From Duganella fentianensis (GTDB lineage Bacteria > Pseudomonadota > Gammaproteobacteria > Burkholderiales > Burkholderiaceae_D), in NCBI RefSeq assembly GCF_009857835.1, contig NZ_WWCL01000001.1, positions 1,240,001 through 1,304,000 of the forward strand: a stretch of DNA of 64,000 nt, in the 5' to 3' direction. The position numbers and the translations under genes were made by a program. Shown here piece by piece: positions 41,990-51,096 of this stretch. Each line of letters starts with the position of its first letter. Position 1 is the stretch's first letter. Under the pieces are notes generated by a model. The model was given only the letters and a program-made list of their open reading frames with translations, ran no database searches and was not told the DNA's origin.

Positions 41990-42775
41990 ATGGCGTGGAC
42001 CCCTTTCCCGTATCCCGATCCCGCCTATGTGCAGACGCCGGAAACTCTGGCGCGCCTGTGGCCGCGCCTGCATGCGGGTGACCGCGAGCCCTGGCCCGAT
42101 AATCCCAAGCTGGTGCAGGCCTGGATCGCCTTCCATGCGGGCGAGTTCGAACATGCGGCCCGCATCGGGCTCGATGTCGGCGTGCCCGGTTACTCGGTAG
42201 CACACAAGGCCATCTGCATCTATGCCCAGTATCTGGAACCGAGCCTGATGAAGAAGCTGGCCACCTTCGAATGCGTGGCCGAACGCTGCGAGCGCCAGCA
42301 GCAGGAGCAGCCCGATAATCCGGCCGGCTTTTACTGGCACGCCTATGCGCTGGGCCAGTATTCGCAAGGCATCTCGGTGGTCAAGGCGCTGGCCCAGGGG
42401 CTGGGCGCCAAGGTGCGCGGCAGTCTGGAAACCACGCTCGCGCTGGCGCCCCAGCGCGCCGATGCACAGGTGGCGCTGGGCATCTACCATGCCGAAATTC
42501 TCGACAAGGTGGGCGCGCTGCTGGGCGGCCTGACCTACGGGGTGAAAAAGGAAGAAAGTTATGCTGCGTTCGAACGGGCGCTGGCCCTGACCCCGGACTC
42601 GGCTATCGTCAAAGTGCGCTATGCGCGGGCCTTGCAGATGCTGGACGGAAAACGCAAACTGGCCGAAGCGCGTGCCCTGTATCAGGCCGCCGCGCGCTGC
42701 GTTGCACTCGACGCGCTGGAGCGGCTCGATGCCGATCTGGTAAGACGTCAACTGAATGAGGAAGAAGAGATTTGA
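41990..42775 (+). CDS. TPR-like protein of unknown function
   Basis: A 261-residue soluble protein with TPR-like helical hairpins: AWIAFHAGEFEHAARIGLDV, ARALQMLDGKRKLAEARALY and a third in the middle (ALAPQRADAQVALGIYHAEI). It has no signal peptide. The start MAWTPFPYPDPAYV is conserved-looking, but I cannot assign a role. It lies between the TetR gene and the LOG gene, whose start overlaps its stop, so the three form one transcription unit. Confidence 0.7.
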   Translation: MAWTPFPYPDPAYVQTPETLARLWPRLHAGDREPWPDNPKLVQAWIAFHAGEFEHAARIGLDVGVPGYSVAHKAICIYAQYLEPSLMKKLATFECVAERCERQQQEQPDNPAGFYWHAYALGQYSQGISVVKALAQGLGAKVRGSLETTLALAPQRADAQVALGIYHAEILDKVGALLGGLTYGVKKEESYAAFERALALTPDSAIVKVRYARALQMLDGKRKLAEARALYQAAARCVALDALERLDADLVRRQLNEEEEI

Positions 42776-43317
42776 AAGCGATTTGTGTGTATTGCGGTGC
42801 CAATCCCGGCCATGATGCCCGCTATGCGGAAGCTGCCCGTGCACTGGGACGGGCCATGGTGGAACAGAATCTGGCACTGGTGTACGGTGGCGGCAATGTC
42901 GGCCTGATGGGCGTGATAGCCGACGAAGTGCTCAAGCATGGCGGCGAAGTGACGGGCGTGATTCCCACCGCGCTGGTCGAGCGCGAAGTGGGCCATACCG
43001 GCCTGACGCGCCAGTTCATCGTCAAGGATATGCATGAACGCAAAGCCATGATGGCCAGCCTGGCCGATGGTTTCATTGCCATGCCGGGCGGCATGGGCAC
43101 GCTGGAAGAACTGTTCGAAATGCTGACCTGGTCGCAGCTGGGCATACACCGCAAGCCGGTCGGCCTGCTGAATGTGGCGGGCTTTTACGACCAGCTGGCT
43201 GGCTTTATCAGTCACGCCAGCGCGCAAGGCTTTATCCGCCCCGAGCATGTGGGGCTGATGCAGATCGAAGCGGAACCTCAGCGCTTGCTGGCACGCCTGA
43301 AAACTCCCGACGTGTAA
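42772..43317 (+). CDS. LOG-family nucleotide 5'-monophosphate phosphoribohydrolase
   Basis: A 181-residue Rossmann-fold protein (TIGR00730). Family motifs: ICVYCGANPGHD at the start, YGGGNVGLMGVIADEVLKHG, and the catalytic PGGMGTLEELFEMLTWSQLG with the family's Glu/Arg site. LOG proteins release the base from nucleoside monophosphates, for example cytokinin ribotides or AMP. The start is a TTG overlapping the TPR-like gene's stop, with AGGAAGA before it. Bacterial roles vary from nucleotide salvage to hormone production. Confidence 0.9.
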   Translation: MKAICVYCGANPGHDARYAEAARALGRAMVEQNLALVYGGGNVGLMGVIADEVLKHGGEVTGVIPTALVEREVGHTGLTRQFIVKDMHERKAMMASLADGFIAMPGGMGTLEELFEMLTWSQLGIHRKPVGLLNVAGFYDQLAGFISHASAQGFIRPEHVGLMQIEAEPQRLLARLKTPDV

Positions 43318-43333
43318 GCACGCCGTACGGCGG

Positions 43334-43353
43334 GCGCGTAGCGCTACACGCGC
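43334..43353. terminator. Hairpin between convergent LOG and YgjP-like genes
   Basis: GCGCGT (43334-43339) pairs with ACGCGC (43348-43353) across an 8-base loop. It sits in the 43-base gap between two convergent stops. No T-run, so a terminator role is inferred from position. Confidence 0.4.
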
Positions 43354-43360
43354 GGCGCCC

Positions 43361-43870
43361 TCAGGTCCATAATTTCTCGCCCTGGTTGTCGAGGTGAGTC
43401 AGGTAGAGGCGCAAATCGAACTCGTACTGGTGGTAGTTCGGTTCCATGTGCGTGCACAGCTGGTAGAACGCCTTGTCGTGCTGCTTTTCCTTCAGGTGGG
43501 CCAGCTCGTGCACGGCGATCATGGTGAGGAATTCCATAGGCACGGCCTTGAACATGGTGGCGACGCGGATTTCATGCTTGGCCTTGAGCTTGCCACCCTG
43601 GACGCGGGCGATGGCCGTATGCAGGCCTAGCGCATGGTTGATCACGTGGATCTTGCTATCGTATTCCACCTTGTTGACCGGTTCCGCATTGCGCAGATAG
43701 GCGCTGCGCAGTTCCTGCACATAGTTGTACAGCGCCTTGTCGGTGCGGTAGTCGTGTGCCTTGCCGTAGCGGCTGTTGAGTACAGCGGCCAGCTTGTCCT
43801 GCGCGATCAGTTGCGCTACCTGGCTCTGGGTCTGTTCGGAATAGGCACTCAGGTACTTCAGGCGGGACAT
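43361..43870 (-). CDS. YgjP-like (DUF45/M48-type) metallopeptidase
   Basis: A 169-residue cytosolic protein with a zinc site TMIAVHELAHLKEKQHDKAF (HExxH and a nearby His), followed by FYQLCTHMEPNYHQYEFDLR. This is the pattern of the YgjP/DUF45 metallopeptidases. A related metal-dependent hydrolase family shares the fold and its substrates are unknown. It starts at the ATG at 43870 and is divergent from modA, which begins about 120 bases away. Confidence 0.84.
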   Translation of the reverse strand: MSRLKYLSAYSEQTQSQVAQLIAQDKLAAVLNSRYGKAHDYRTDKALYNYVQELRSAYLRNAEPVNKVEYDSKIHVINHALGLHTAIARVQGGKLKAKHEIRVATMFKAVPMEFLTMIAVHELAHLKEKQHDKAFYQLCTHMEPNYHQYEFDLRLYLTHLDNQGEKLWT

Positions 43871-43945
43871 GGGGCGGACCAGAAATCATCGAGGCGTGAA
43901 TGTACCACAGCCGCCGGGGCTGGCGCTAAAAGCACGGTTTTTTCA

Positions 43946-43973
43946 ATCGCTATATAATCGCGTATATTACGAT
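43946..43973. promoter_or_regulatory. ModE operator upstream of modA
   Basis: ATCGCTATATA (43946-43956) and TATATTACGAT (43963-43973) are near-perfect reverse complements, matching the known ModE box. The left arm contains TATAAT (43953-43958), a good -10 for modA, so bound ModE would block the promoter when molybdate is plentiful. modE itself is the last gene of this operon. Confidence 0.85.
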
Positions 43974-43992
43974 TCTTGCCATAGGAGAACAC

Positions 43993-44748
43993 ATGTCCCG
44001 CCCTCGATTGAAGTTGGCTTGCGCAGCAGTCCTGAGTTTGGCTTTGACGCCCGTCTGGGCCGCTGATCTGATGGTGTCGGCCGCTGCCAGCCTCAGTAAT
44101 GCCTTCAAGGAAATCGGTTCGGCTTACGAAAAGCAGCACGCCGGCGATAAAGTGCAGTTCAACTTTGCGGCCTCGGACCCACTGGTGCAGCAGATCGCCA
44201 AGGGGGCGCCAGTCGATGTGTTTGCTTCCGCCGATCAGGAGGCTATGGATAAGGCGGAAGGCCTGAAGCTGCTGGCGGCAGCGAGCCGGCGCAACTTCGC
44301 CAGCAATACCCTGGTGCTGATCCGGCCGGGCGATAGTAAAGTCGCGCTGGGTGGTGTACGCGATCTGGCTCAGGCGGCGGTACAACGTATCGCCATCGGG
44401 AATCCCGCCAGCGTGCCGGCAGGCCGCTACACGCAGCATGCCATGGAGCAGGCCGGCTTGTGGAACGGGATCAGTAACAAGCTGATCTACGGCACTTCGG
44501 TGCGCCAGTGTCTCGATTACGTGGCCAGAGGCGAGGTCGATGCCGGCTTTGTCTATGCCACGGATGCGGCGCTGTTCAAAGATAGGGTACAGGTGGTGGC
44601 CACGGTGCCGACGGAAACGCCGGTGACCTATCCGATCGCCGTGATCGCTGGCAGTGCGCAGCCTCAGGCTGCACGCCAGTTTGTCGAGTTCGTGCAATCG
44701 GCGTCAGGGCAGGCCATCCTGCTCCGTTACGGTTTCGGTCGGCCGTAA
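43993..44748 (+). CDS. modA: Molybdate ABC transporter, periplasmic binding protein ModA
   Basis: A 251-residue periplasmic protein: signal peptide ending VWA, then the ModA start DLMVSAAASLSNAFKEIGSAY with the oxyanion-binding Ser/Ala residues. FNFAASDPLVQQIAKGAPVDVFASAD and VRQCLDYVARGEVDAGFVYATDA are standard ModA segments. AGGAG precedes the ATG. It binds molybdate or tungstate and gives it to ModB. First gene of the operon under the ModE box. Confidence 0.94.
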   Translation: MSRPRLKLACAAVLSLALTPVWAADLMVSAAASLSNAFKEIGSAYEKQHAGDKVQFNFAASDPLVQQIAKGAPVDVFASADQEAMDKAEGLKLLAAASRRNFASNTLVLIRPGDSKVALGGVRDLAQAAVQRIAIGNPASVPAGRYTQHAMEQAGLWNGISNKLIYGTSVRQCLDYVARGEVDAGFVYATDAALFKDRVQVVATVPTETPVTYPIAVIAGSAQPQAARQFVEFVQSASGQAILLRYGFGRP

Positions 44749-45438
44749 ATGCTGGCGAGTTTGATGGCCGAGCCTGCCTGGATCGCGTTGCGCCTGTCGC
44801 TCAAGGTGGCGCTGTGGGCTACCCTGATCGATCTGGTGCTGGGCGTGGCATTAGGCTATCTGCTGGCACGCAAACGCTTTGTCGGGCGCGAACTGCTGGA
44901 TGCCTTGCTGACCTTGCCGATGGTGATGCCGCCGACCGTGCTCGGCTATTACCTGCTGGTGCTGATAGGCCGCCATGGTCCGCTCGGTGCGTTCTTGCAG
45001 CAAGTGCTGGGCATACAGCTGATCTTTACCTGGCAGGCCGCCGTTATCGCTGCGGCCGTGGTGGCATTTCCGCTGGTGCTGAAGGGCGCGCGGGCAGCGT
45101 TCGAGGCGGTCGATACGCAGCTGGAACAGGCGGCCTATGTGCTGGGCTTGTCGCCGTTCGCGGTGTTTTTGCGGGTCACGCTGCCACTGGCCTGGCGTGG
45201 CGTGCTAGGCGGGACCTTGCTGGCGTTTGCCCGTTCCATGGGCGAATTTGGCGCCACCCTGATGGTGGCGGGCAGCATACCCGGTAAAACCCAGACGCTG
45301 TCGATCGCCGTGTACGAAGCCGTGCAGGCGGGGCAGGACGATACGGCCAATCTGCTGGTGCTGATTACTTCTCTGGTTTGTATCGTGGTGCTGGTCAGTG
45401 CCAACAAACTGACGCCGAACCGAACCTCGCAGGCCTGA
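44749..45438 (+). CDS. modB: Molybdate ABC transporter permease ModB
   Basis: A 229-residue inner-membrane permease with five or six hydrophobic segments. The EAA-type contact loop for the ATPase reads EQAAYVLGLSPFAVFLRVTL, and ARSMGEFGATLMVAGSIPGK is a ModB hallmark. The ATG follows the modA stop with no gap, so translation is coupled. Confidence 0.94.
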   Translation: MLASLMAEPAWIALRLSLKVALWATLIDLVLGVALGYLLARKRFVGRELLDALLTLPMVMPPTVLGYYLLVLIGRHGPLGAFLQQVLGIQLIFTWQAAVIAAAVVAFPLVLKGARAAFEAVDTQLEQAAYVLGLSPFAVFLRVTLPLAWRGVLGGTLLAFARSMGEFGATLMVAGSIPGKTQTLSIAVYEAVQAGQDDTANLLVLITSLVCIVVLVSANKLTPNRTSQA

Positions 45439-45439
45439 T

Positions 45440-46141
45440 ATGACACTCGACGTTGATATACGCAAGACGCTGGAAGCCGCCGGGCGCCGCTTCACGCTGC
45501 AGGCACGCTTCCGCTCGGACAGCCAGCGCGTGGTGATCTACGGCGCCTCCGGTGCCGGCAAAAGCATGCTGTTGAAAGCGCTGGCGGGGCTGGTGACGCC
45601 GGATCAGGGGCGCATCGAGCTGGGCGGGCGCTGCCTGTATGCGTCGGCGCAGGGCATCAATCTGCCGCCGCAGCAGCGCGAACTGGCGTATCTGTTTCAG
45701 GACTATGCCCTGTTCCCCCATCTGAACGTGCGGCAGAATATCGCCTTCGGTCTGCAGCGTGGCTGGCGTAACCCGTCCAGCCAGACGGCACACGCCACGG
45801 TACGCCATTGGCTAGCCGCGCTGGAACTGGATACGGTGGCAGGGCAGATGCCGCATCAGCTGTCGGGCGGCCAGCGCCAGCGGGTGGCACTGGCGCGCGC
45901 CCTGGCGGCTGCACCGCGTGCCTTGCTGCTCGATGAGCCGTTTGCTGCACTCGATCCGGCGCTCCGTCAGCGTATGCGGGCCGAACTCGATAAGCTACAG
46001 CGGCAGCTGGGCATCCCCATGCTGCTGATCACCCACGATAAAGATGATGTGGAAGCGTTTGGCGATCACCTGCTCAGGATGGAGCAGGGTACACTGGTCG
46101 ATACCGCGCTGGAACTGAAAGGTGTCACATATGAAGGATGA
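45440..46141 (+). CDS. modC: Molybdate ABC transporter ATPase ModC (short form)
   Basis: A 233-residue ABC ATPase: Walker A GASGAGKSMLLKALAGL, Q-loop FQDYALFPHL, signature LSGGQRQRVALARAL, Walker B ALLLDEPFAALD and the H-loop in LITHDKDDVEAF. Typical ModC is about 350 residues with a C-terminal MOP domain that senses molybdate; this one ends right after the ATPase. The sensing MOP domains are instead in ModE, the next gene. One base separates it from modB, and it overlaps modE by 11. Confidence 0.9.
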   Translation: MTLDVDIRKTLEAAGRRFTLQARFRSDSQRVVIYGASGAGKSMLLKALAGLVTPDQGRIELGGRCLYASAQGINLPPQQRELAYLFQDYALFPHLNVRQNIAFGLQRGWRNPSSQTAHATVRHWLAALELDTVAGQMPHQLSGGQRQRVALARALAAAPRALLLDEPFAALDPALRQRMRAELDKLQRQLGIPMLLITHDKDDVEAFGDHLLRMEQGTLVDTALELKGVTYEG

Positions 46142-46949
46142 GGCGGGCGCGCAGAACGCCGGCATGGCCTTGCAGGGCAATGTCTGGATGACTGTCGACG
46201 GGCAGAAACTGGGCGGACGGGAACGCATGGATCTGCTTGCGGCGATAGGCGAACATGGTTCGATCACGGCGGCCGCCAAGGCGGTCGGGCTGAGCTACAA
46301 GGGCGCCTGGGATGCCATCGAAGCGATGAATAATCTGGCTGGCGAAGCCTTGCTGGAGCGGCTGGCAGGGGGTAAAGGCGGCGGTGGCACCCGTTTGACG
46401 GCACGCGGCCAGCAGCTGGTAAAAAATTTCGCCCAGATAGACGAAGCGCACCGGCGTTTCGTTGCTGCCCTGAGTAGCCAGTCGCATGCGCTGGCTGATG
46501 ACCTTTTGATGATAAGGAATATCACTATGAAGACTAGTGCACGTAATCAGTTCAGTGGCAAAGTCGCTTCGGTGCAGCAGGGTGTGGTCAACGACGAAGT
46601 CACGCTGGGGCTGGCGGGCGGCCAGCAGATCGTTGCCACCATCACGCGCGACAGTAGCGAGAGTCTGGCGCTGGCGCCCGGTGTCAGCGCCTGGGCTTTG
46701 ATTAAAGCCAGCTCCGTCATCGTGGTGACGGAACCTGAAGGTGCGCGCTTTTCGGCGCGCAACCAGCTGAGCGGCACCGTTAGTCGCGTACAGGAAGGCG
46801 CCGTCAATACGGAGGTCAGCATAGCGCTGGCAGGAGGCGCCACCATTGCTGCCATCGTTACGCGTGAAAGTGCTATCGCACTGGAACTCACCGTTGGTAA
46901 GCCTGCTACGGCGATTTTCAAGGCGTCCGCCGTCATCCTCGGCACCTGA
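46131..46949 (+). CDS. modE: Molybdate-responsive regulator ModE
   Basis: A 272-residue repressor. The N-terminal winged helix has LLAAIGEHGSITAAAKAVGL and SYKGAWDAIEAMNN with the ModE loop LAGGKGGGGTRLTARG. Two MOP domains follow (about 138-205, starting SARNQFSGKVASVQQGVVND, and about 207-272, starting SARNQLSGTVSRVQEGAVNT), the usual di-MOP molybdate sensor. With molybdate bound it should occupy the box at 43946-43973 and shut its own operon. The start is the ATG at 46131, inside the end of modC. Confidence 0.93.
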   Translation: MKDEAGAQNAGMALQGNVWMTVDGQKLGGRERMDLLAAIGEHGSITAAAKAVGLSYKGAWDAIEAMNNLAGEALLERLAGGKGGGGTRLTARGQQLVKNFAQIDEAHRRFVAALSSQSHALADDLLMIRNITMKTSARNQFSGKVASVQQGVVNDEVTLGLAGGQQIVATITRDSSESLALAPGVSAWALIKASSVIVVTEPEGARFSARNQLSGTVSRVQEGAVNTEVSIALAGGATIAAIVTRESAIALELTVGKPATAIFKASAVILGT

Positions 46950-47019
46950 CTCCGCACGGTGACTTGCCCGCACCTGGGGCAATAGTGCGGAATCTGGCGG
47001 GAAGGAAGAGGGGATGGGC

Positions 47020-47382
47020 TTAGTGGCTGGCAGCCTTGCTGCTCTGACGGCTGGCGCTCTTGCTGGTTTGCTCGGAACTTCCCTGACCTGCAGTGCTGCC
47101 AGCGGCCTGCTGGGCTTTGGCCCGGGCAGCCGACTGCCGGCTTTCCCCGCCTTTGCGGCCTATGGTGGCCATGTGGGCGCGGTCGCGGCTGACGGCTTCG
47201 CCCCCTTTCTGGCCCGCCCGGCGTGCCTCTTCACTGTCGAACTCGTGCGCCGTACCTTTCTGGTGTGCGGCCTGGCCGCCTTTGCTGGCGATGCTGCGCT
47301 GGGTGGCTTCGTCCATGGCGGCAAAGCCCCGCTTGGCGCTGCTCTTGGGTTTGATGTTTTCATTGCCGGAATTACTGGCCAT
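47020..47382 (-). CDS. KGG-repeat stress protein (YciG/con-10-like)
   Basis: A 120-residue hydrophilic, low-complexity protein with KGG repeats (RSIASKGGQAAHQKG, RAGQKGGEAVSRDRA, IGRKGGESRQSA), each a 20-24 residue unit with conserved A-x-K-G-G. Bacterial YciG and fungal con-10 proteins of this kind accumulate in stress. The end is Ser/Gln/Ala-rich. AGGAGG lies just before the ATG at 47382, a very strong ribosome site. Confidence 0.85.
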   Translation of the reverse strand: MASNSGNENIKPKSSAKRGFAAMDEATQRSIASKGGQAAHQKGTAHEFDSEEARRAGQKGGEAVSRDRAHMATIGRKGGESRQSAARAKAQQAAGSTAGQGSSEQTSKSASRQSSKAASH

Positions 47383-47491
47383 ATGTCCTCCTAGATGGTG
47401 TGGCGACCTTGCGTCGAAGTGGCGGGCAGTGCTCGCTGCCCTGCATGATTAGAGAAGCAAGGTTGACGAAAGTTCCAGTGTGAGGCGGCTT

Positions 47492-47893
47492 TTAGTGGTG
47501 CGTAGCCGATGTTGCCACAGTGGTCTGCACGCTGGCGCGCGGTACAGCGTTGCTGGCCGCTTTGCCGGTTTGCTCCATGCTGCGTTCCAGTGCGGTCAGG
47601 TGCTCGTGCGTCGTCTGCAGCATGTTGGAATGGGCCATGCTGAGGATGTCGATCAGCTGCTGCTGGTAGTGCTGCCATGGTTCCAGCGTGGGGCTGTACA
47701 GTCCCGCATCCTTGCCCGCGAGCCAGCGGCCGTGATTGTCGCTGAGGTCGGACAGCAGTTCGCGCCCCAGTTGCAGGTGCAGTTCGCTCAGGCGCTGCAT
47801 GGCGGTGACGATGTGCTGTCCCAGTTGCTGGTACAGCGTGATGAATTGCTCGTAGTTGGGCGAAGGCAAGGCGGGTTGCGGCAGCTTAGGCAT
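47492..47893 (-). CDS. Possible phasin-like protein
   Basis: A 133-residue, mostly helical protein. NYEQFITLYQQLGQHIVTAM, LQLGRELLSDLSD and EHLTALERSMEQTGK have the amphipathic, Gln/Leu/His-rich look of Phasin_2 proteins that coat PHA granules. The match is by texture, not by a clear motif. AGGAGC precedes the ATG at 47893. It is alone, between the KGG protein and purU. Confidence 0.55.
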   Translation of the reverse strand: MPKLPQPALPSPNYEQFITLYQQLGQHIVTAMQRLSELHLQLGRELLSDLSDNHGRWLAGKDAGLYSPTLEPWQHYQQQLIDILSMAHSNMLQTTHEHLTALERSMEQTGKAASNAVPRASVQTTVATSATHH

Positions 47894-48105
47894 GATGGAA
47901 GCTCCTGTTGCAGTGGCGGAATACGGCGAGAGAGGGCGAGGCCGGATCTACGATAGAGGCTGGCCGGCGCCAAAAGTTCCCCGTTTAGCCCCGGCATGTG
48001 TTGCATCCAGCGCCCGGTGGCCGCGCCAGACTGCTGATGAATTGGGCAGTTCCCGCCCAGCCGTGCGACAATACCGGCCTTGTATGAATTCTAACGATGG
48101 TGGAT

Positions 48106-48975
48106 ATGAGCAATCCCGAATACATTCTGACTCTCTCTTGCCTCGATCAGCGCGGTATCGTGCATCGCGTGTCGGGCTTCCTGGCCGAACATGGCTGCAA
48201 CATCATCGACTCGGCCCAGTTCGGGGATAGCCAGTCGCAGCTGTTCTTCATGCGCGTGCATTTCTCGCTGGAAGACAGTGGCCTGAGCGATGCGGCCCTG
48301 CGCGCCGATTTCGCCACGCTGGCGGCCAGCATGGGACTGGACTGGGAGCTGCGCGATGCCCACTACAAGCCGCGCGTGATGCTGATGGTGTCGAAGATCG
48401 GCCATTGCCTGAACGACCTGCTGTTCCGCTATAAGAGCGGTTTGCTGCCGGTGGAAATTCCGGCCATCGTGTCGAATCACATGGATTTCTACCAGCTGGC
48501 TGCCAGCTACAATATTCCGTTCCACTATCTGCCACTGGCCACCGGCGCGTCGGAAGAAACCAAGCTGGCGCAGGAAGCCAGGATCATCGAACTGATCAAC
48601 TCGCACCAGATCGATCTGGTGGTGCTGGCGCGCTATATGCAGATCCTGTCGCCCAGCCTGTGCGCCGCCCTGAAAGGCAAGGCGATCAACATCCACCATT
48701 CCTTCCTGCCTAGTTTCAAGGGCGCCAAGCCGTATGCGCAGGCGCACCAGCGTGGCGTCAAGCTGATCGGTGCCACCGCCCACTTCGTTACGGGCGATCT
48801 GGACGAAGGCCCTATCATCGAGCAGGATGTGGAGCGGGTCGATCATTCGATGGATGCCGATACCCTGTCCGCCATCGGCCGCGATGTCGAATGCGTGGTG
48901 CTGGCGCGCGCCGTGAAATGGTTTGTCGAGCACCGCGTTTTACAGAATGGCGACAAGACCGTCGTCTTCAAATAA
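48106..48975 (+). CDS. purU: Formyltetrahydrofolate deformylase PurU
   Basis: A 289-residue enzyme that hydrolyses 10-formyl-THF to THF and formate, balancing one-carbon pools. An N-terminal ACT domain (EYILTLSCLDQRGIVHRVSG) precedes the formyltransferase-fold domain with VSNHMDFYQLA, NIHHSFLPSFKGAKPYAQAH and ATAHFVTGDLDEGPIIEQD, holding the catalytic Asn, His and Asp. Two ATGs, 48097 and 48106, are in frame; the family start and GGTGG favour 48106. YaeQ follows 18 bases on. Confidence 0.92.
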   Translation: MSNPEYILTLSCLDQRGIVHRVSGFLAEHGCNIIDSAQFGDSQSQLFFMRVHFSLEDSGLSDAALRADFATLAASMGLDWELRDAHYKPRVMLMVSKIGHCLNDLLFRYKSGLLPVEIPAIVSNHMDFYQLAASYNIPFHYLPLATGASEETKLAQEARIIELINSHQIDLVVLARYMQILSPSLCAALKGKAINIHHSFLPSFKGAKPYAQAHQRGVKLIGATAHFVTGDLDEGPIIEQDVERVDHSMDADTLSAIGRDVECVVLARAVKWFVEHRVLQNGDKTVVFK

Positions 48976-48993
48976 CACTAAAGAGTAGTCCTG

Positions 48994-49539
48994 ATGGCCC
49001 TTAAAGCAACAATTTACAAAGCTGATCTATCGATTGCGGACATGGACCGCAATTATTACGAGTCGCCGTCGCTGACCATGGCGCGCCACCCGTCCGAAAC
49101 GGACGAGCGCATGATGGTGCGGCTGGTGGCGTATGCCATCCATGCCAACGAAGCGCTGACCTTTACCAAAGGCCTGTTCGACGTGGAAGAACCCGATCTG
49201 TGGCAGAAGGACCTGACCGGCGCCATCGAACTGTGGATAGAAGTGGGCCAGCCGGACGAGAAGGTGCTGCTCAAGGCCTGCGGCCGTTCCGAGCATGTGG
49301 TGGTGTACAGCTATGCGGCCACCAGCCATATCTGGTGGAAGGGGCTGGCCAACAAGGTAGAGCGCTGCAAGAACCTCAGCGTGATCAATCTGAACGCCGA
49401 TGCCACCGAGCAGCTGGGCCGCATGGCCCAGCGCACCATGCAGCTGCAATGCACCATACAGGATGGCCAGATCTGGCTGACCGACGGCACCACCACGGTG
49501 GAAATCGGCCGCGAAATCTTCAAAAGCGAGCGCGATTAA
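48994..49539 (+). CDS. YaeQ-family protein
   Basis: A 181-residue protein of the YaeQ family, which has a PD-(D/E)XK nuclease-like fold and is of unclear function. The characteristic start ALKATIYKADLSIADMDRNY and the segment GAIELWIEVGQPDEKVLLKA hold the fold's acidic and Lys residues. Its link with purU is by position only. A convergent hairpin follows at 49548. Confidence 0.88.
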   Translation: MALKATIYKADLSIADMDRNYYESPSLTMARHPSETDERMMVRLVAYAIHANEALTFTKGLFDVEEPDLWQKDLTGAIELWIEVGQPDEKVLLKACGRSEHVVVYSYAATSHIWWKGLANKVERCKNLSVINLNADATEQLGRMAQRTMQLQCTIQDGQIWLTDGTTTVEIGREIFKSERD

Positions 49540-49547
49540 GCGCCGCA

Positions 49548-49573
49548 GGGGGCGGGCCTTGCGCGCCGCCCCC
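49548..49573. terminator. GC-rich hairpin between yaeQ-type and amidohydrolase genes
   Basis: GGGGGCGG (49548-49555) pairs with CCGCCCCC (49566-49573), 9 bases after the YaeQ stop and between convergent genes. No T-run. Confidence 0.55.
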
Positions 49574-49591
49574 GTTCAGCTTCAGCCCGTC

Positions 49592-50878
49592 CTATTTGAC
49601 GACGGCGCCACCCTTCATCACCCACTGCACGCGTTCCAGCGTGCTCACATCTTTCAGCGGATCGCCGTCGACGGCGATGATATCGGCGAATTTACCCGCT
49701 TCGATACTGCCCACGCGATCGGTCCAGCCCAGCAGCTCGCTGGCATTCACGGTGGCCGTGCGGATGGCCTGCAGCGGCGTCATGCCCAGCTTCACCAGCA
49801 CGGCAAATTCGCGCCCGTTCAGGCCATGCGGATACACGGCCGCGTCGGTACCGAAGGCTATCGGCACGCCGGCCTTGATGGCGCGCGCTATATTCTGCCT
49901 TGCCGTCGGTAGTACCACCTTGGCCTTGGCCAGCAGTGGCGCCGGCAGCTTGATGGCTTCGGCGTTCGCGATCAGCCAGTCGCCCAGATACACGGTAGGC
50001 ACCAGCCAGGTCTTGTGCTCCTTCATCAGCTTGATGCCTTCGTCGTCGATGTAGGAACCGTGCTCGATCGAATCCACGCCGGCCAGCACGGCCAGCCTGA
50101 TACCGTCGCCGCCGTGCGCATGGGCGGCCACCTTGCGGCCCAGCCGGTGCGCATCGCTGATGATGGCCTTCAGTTCTTCCAGCGTGTACTGGGAAGTGCG
50201 CGGATCGTCGCCGAATGAGAGCACGCCGCCGGTGGCGCAGATCTTGATCACGTCGGCACCGTATTTGATATTGCGGCGGGTGACTTTCAGGGCTTCTTCC
50301 ACACCGTCGGCCACGCCCAGTGCAACACTTTTGAATTCGGGCGCGTGCATGGTGTCGTCGCAGTGGCCGCCGGTAATCCCCATCGGCGGGCCGGAGGCGG
50401 CGATGCGCGGGCCGGGTACGTCGCCGGCATTGATGGCGTCACGCAGGCCGATGTCGGCATAGGCGTCCGCCCCCACGTCGCGCACCGAGGTGAAGCCGGC
50501 CTGCAGGGTCAGGCGGGCATTCTTGGCGCCCGTCAGGGTAATGCGCGGTACCGACTTGGCGATCACGGAATAGCCGAGATCGGCCGGATCGCCCGTCAGG
50601 TGGGTGTGCATATCGATCAGGCCGGGCAGCACAGTCTTGTCGCCCAGATCGATCACCTGTGCGCCGGCCGGTATCGCCAGCTTGCTGCCGGCCGCCGTGA
50701 TGCGCTCGCCGTCGATCAGGATGACGGCTGCTTCGATCGTGTTGCCGCTGCGTACATCCAGCATGCGCGCGGCCTTGATGGCGGTGACGGCTGCGCTGGC
50801 GTGGCTGACTATGCCCAGGCCCAGCAGGGCCAGACTGAGGGCGCTGAGGCTAGCCCAGCGTGGGTAGTTGAGTTTCAA
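49592..50878 (-). CDS. Exported amidohydrolase (Xaa-Pro dipeptidase type)
   Basis: A 428-residue secreted metallohydrolase. A signal peptide ([20 protein letters not shown]) precedes the amidohydrolase barrel with metal sites [26 protein letters not shown] (the usual carboxylated Lys), [17 protein letters not shown] and [10 protein letters not shown]. Family members cleave Xaa-Pro dipeptides or related amides. The frame is open to 50977, but a TTG at 50878, with GGGGAG 7 bases before it and the signal peptide right after, is the best start; the ATG at 50885 reaches a stop at once. Confidence 0.88.
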   Translation of the reverse strand: MKLNYPRWASLSALSLALLGLGIVSHASAAVTAIKAARMLDVRSGNTIEAAVILIDGERITAAGSKLAIPAGAQVIDLGDKTVLPGLIDMHTHLTGDPADLGYSVIAKSVPRITLTGAKNARLTLQAGFTSVRDVGADAYADIGLRDAINAGDVPGPRIAASGPPMGITGGHCDDTMHAPEFKSVALGVADGVEEALKVTRRNIKYGADVIKICATGGVLSFGDDPRTSQYTLEELKAIISDAHRLGRKVAAHAHGGDGIRLAVLAGVDSIEHGSYIDDEGIKLMKEHKTWLVPTVYLGDWLIANAEAIKLPAPLLAKAKVVLPTARQNIARAIKAGVPIAFGTDAAVYPHGLNGREFAVLVKLGMTPLQAIRTATVNASELLGWTDRVGSIEAGKFADIIAVDGDPLKDVSTLERVQWVMKGGAVVK

Positions 50879-51096
50879 ATCATGCTCCCCTGAGGTGGTG
50901 GTTGAGATGTCCGAACGGTGCTGCCCGAATTGCAGCATGCGGCTAGCGTAACTGCGTGGCCGGCAGGACGCCATCAAATTGTTGATGTTTGCGCCAGCCG
51001 TGCCGAACTACAACAGCCGGCCGGGGCTGGCGATGCGGTATCATGCGCCCTTGAAACGAACTACCGACGCTGCAACGCAGCAGAAACTGGACTCAC

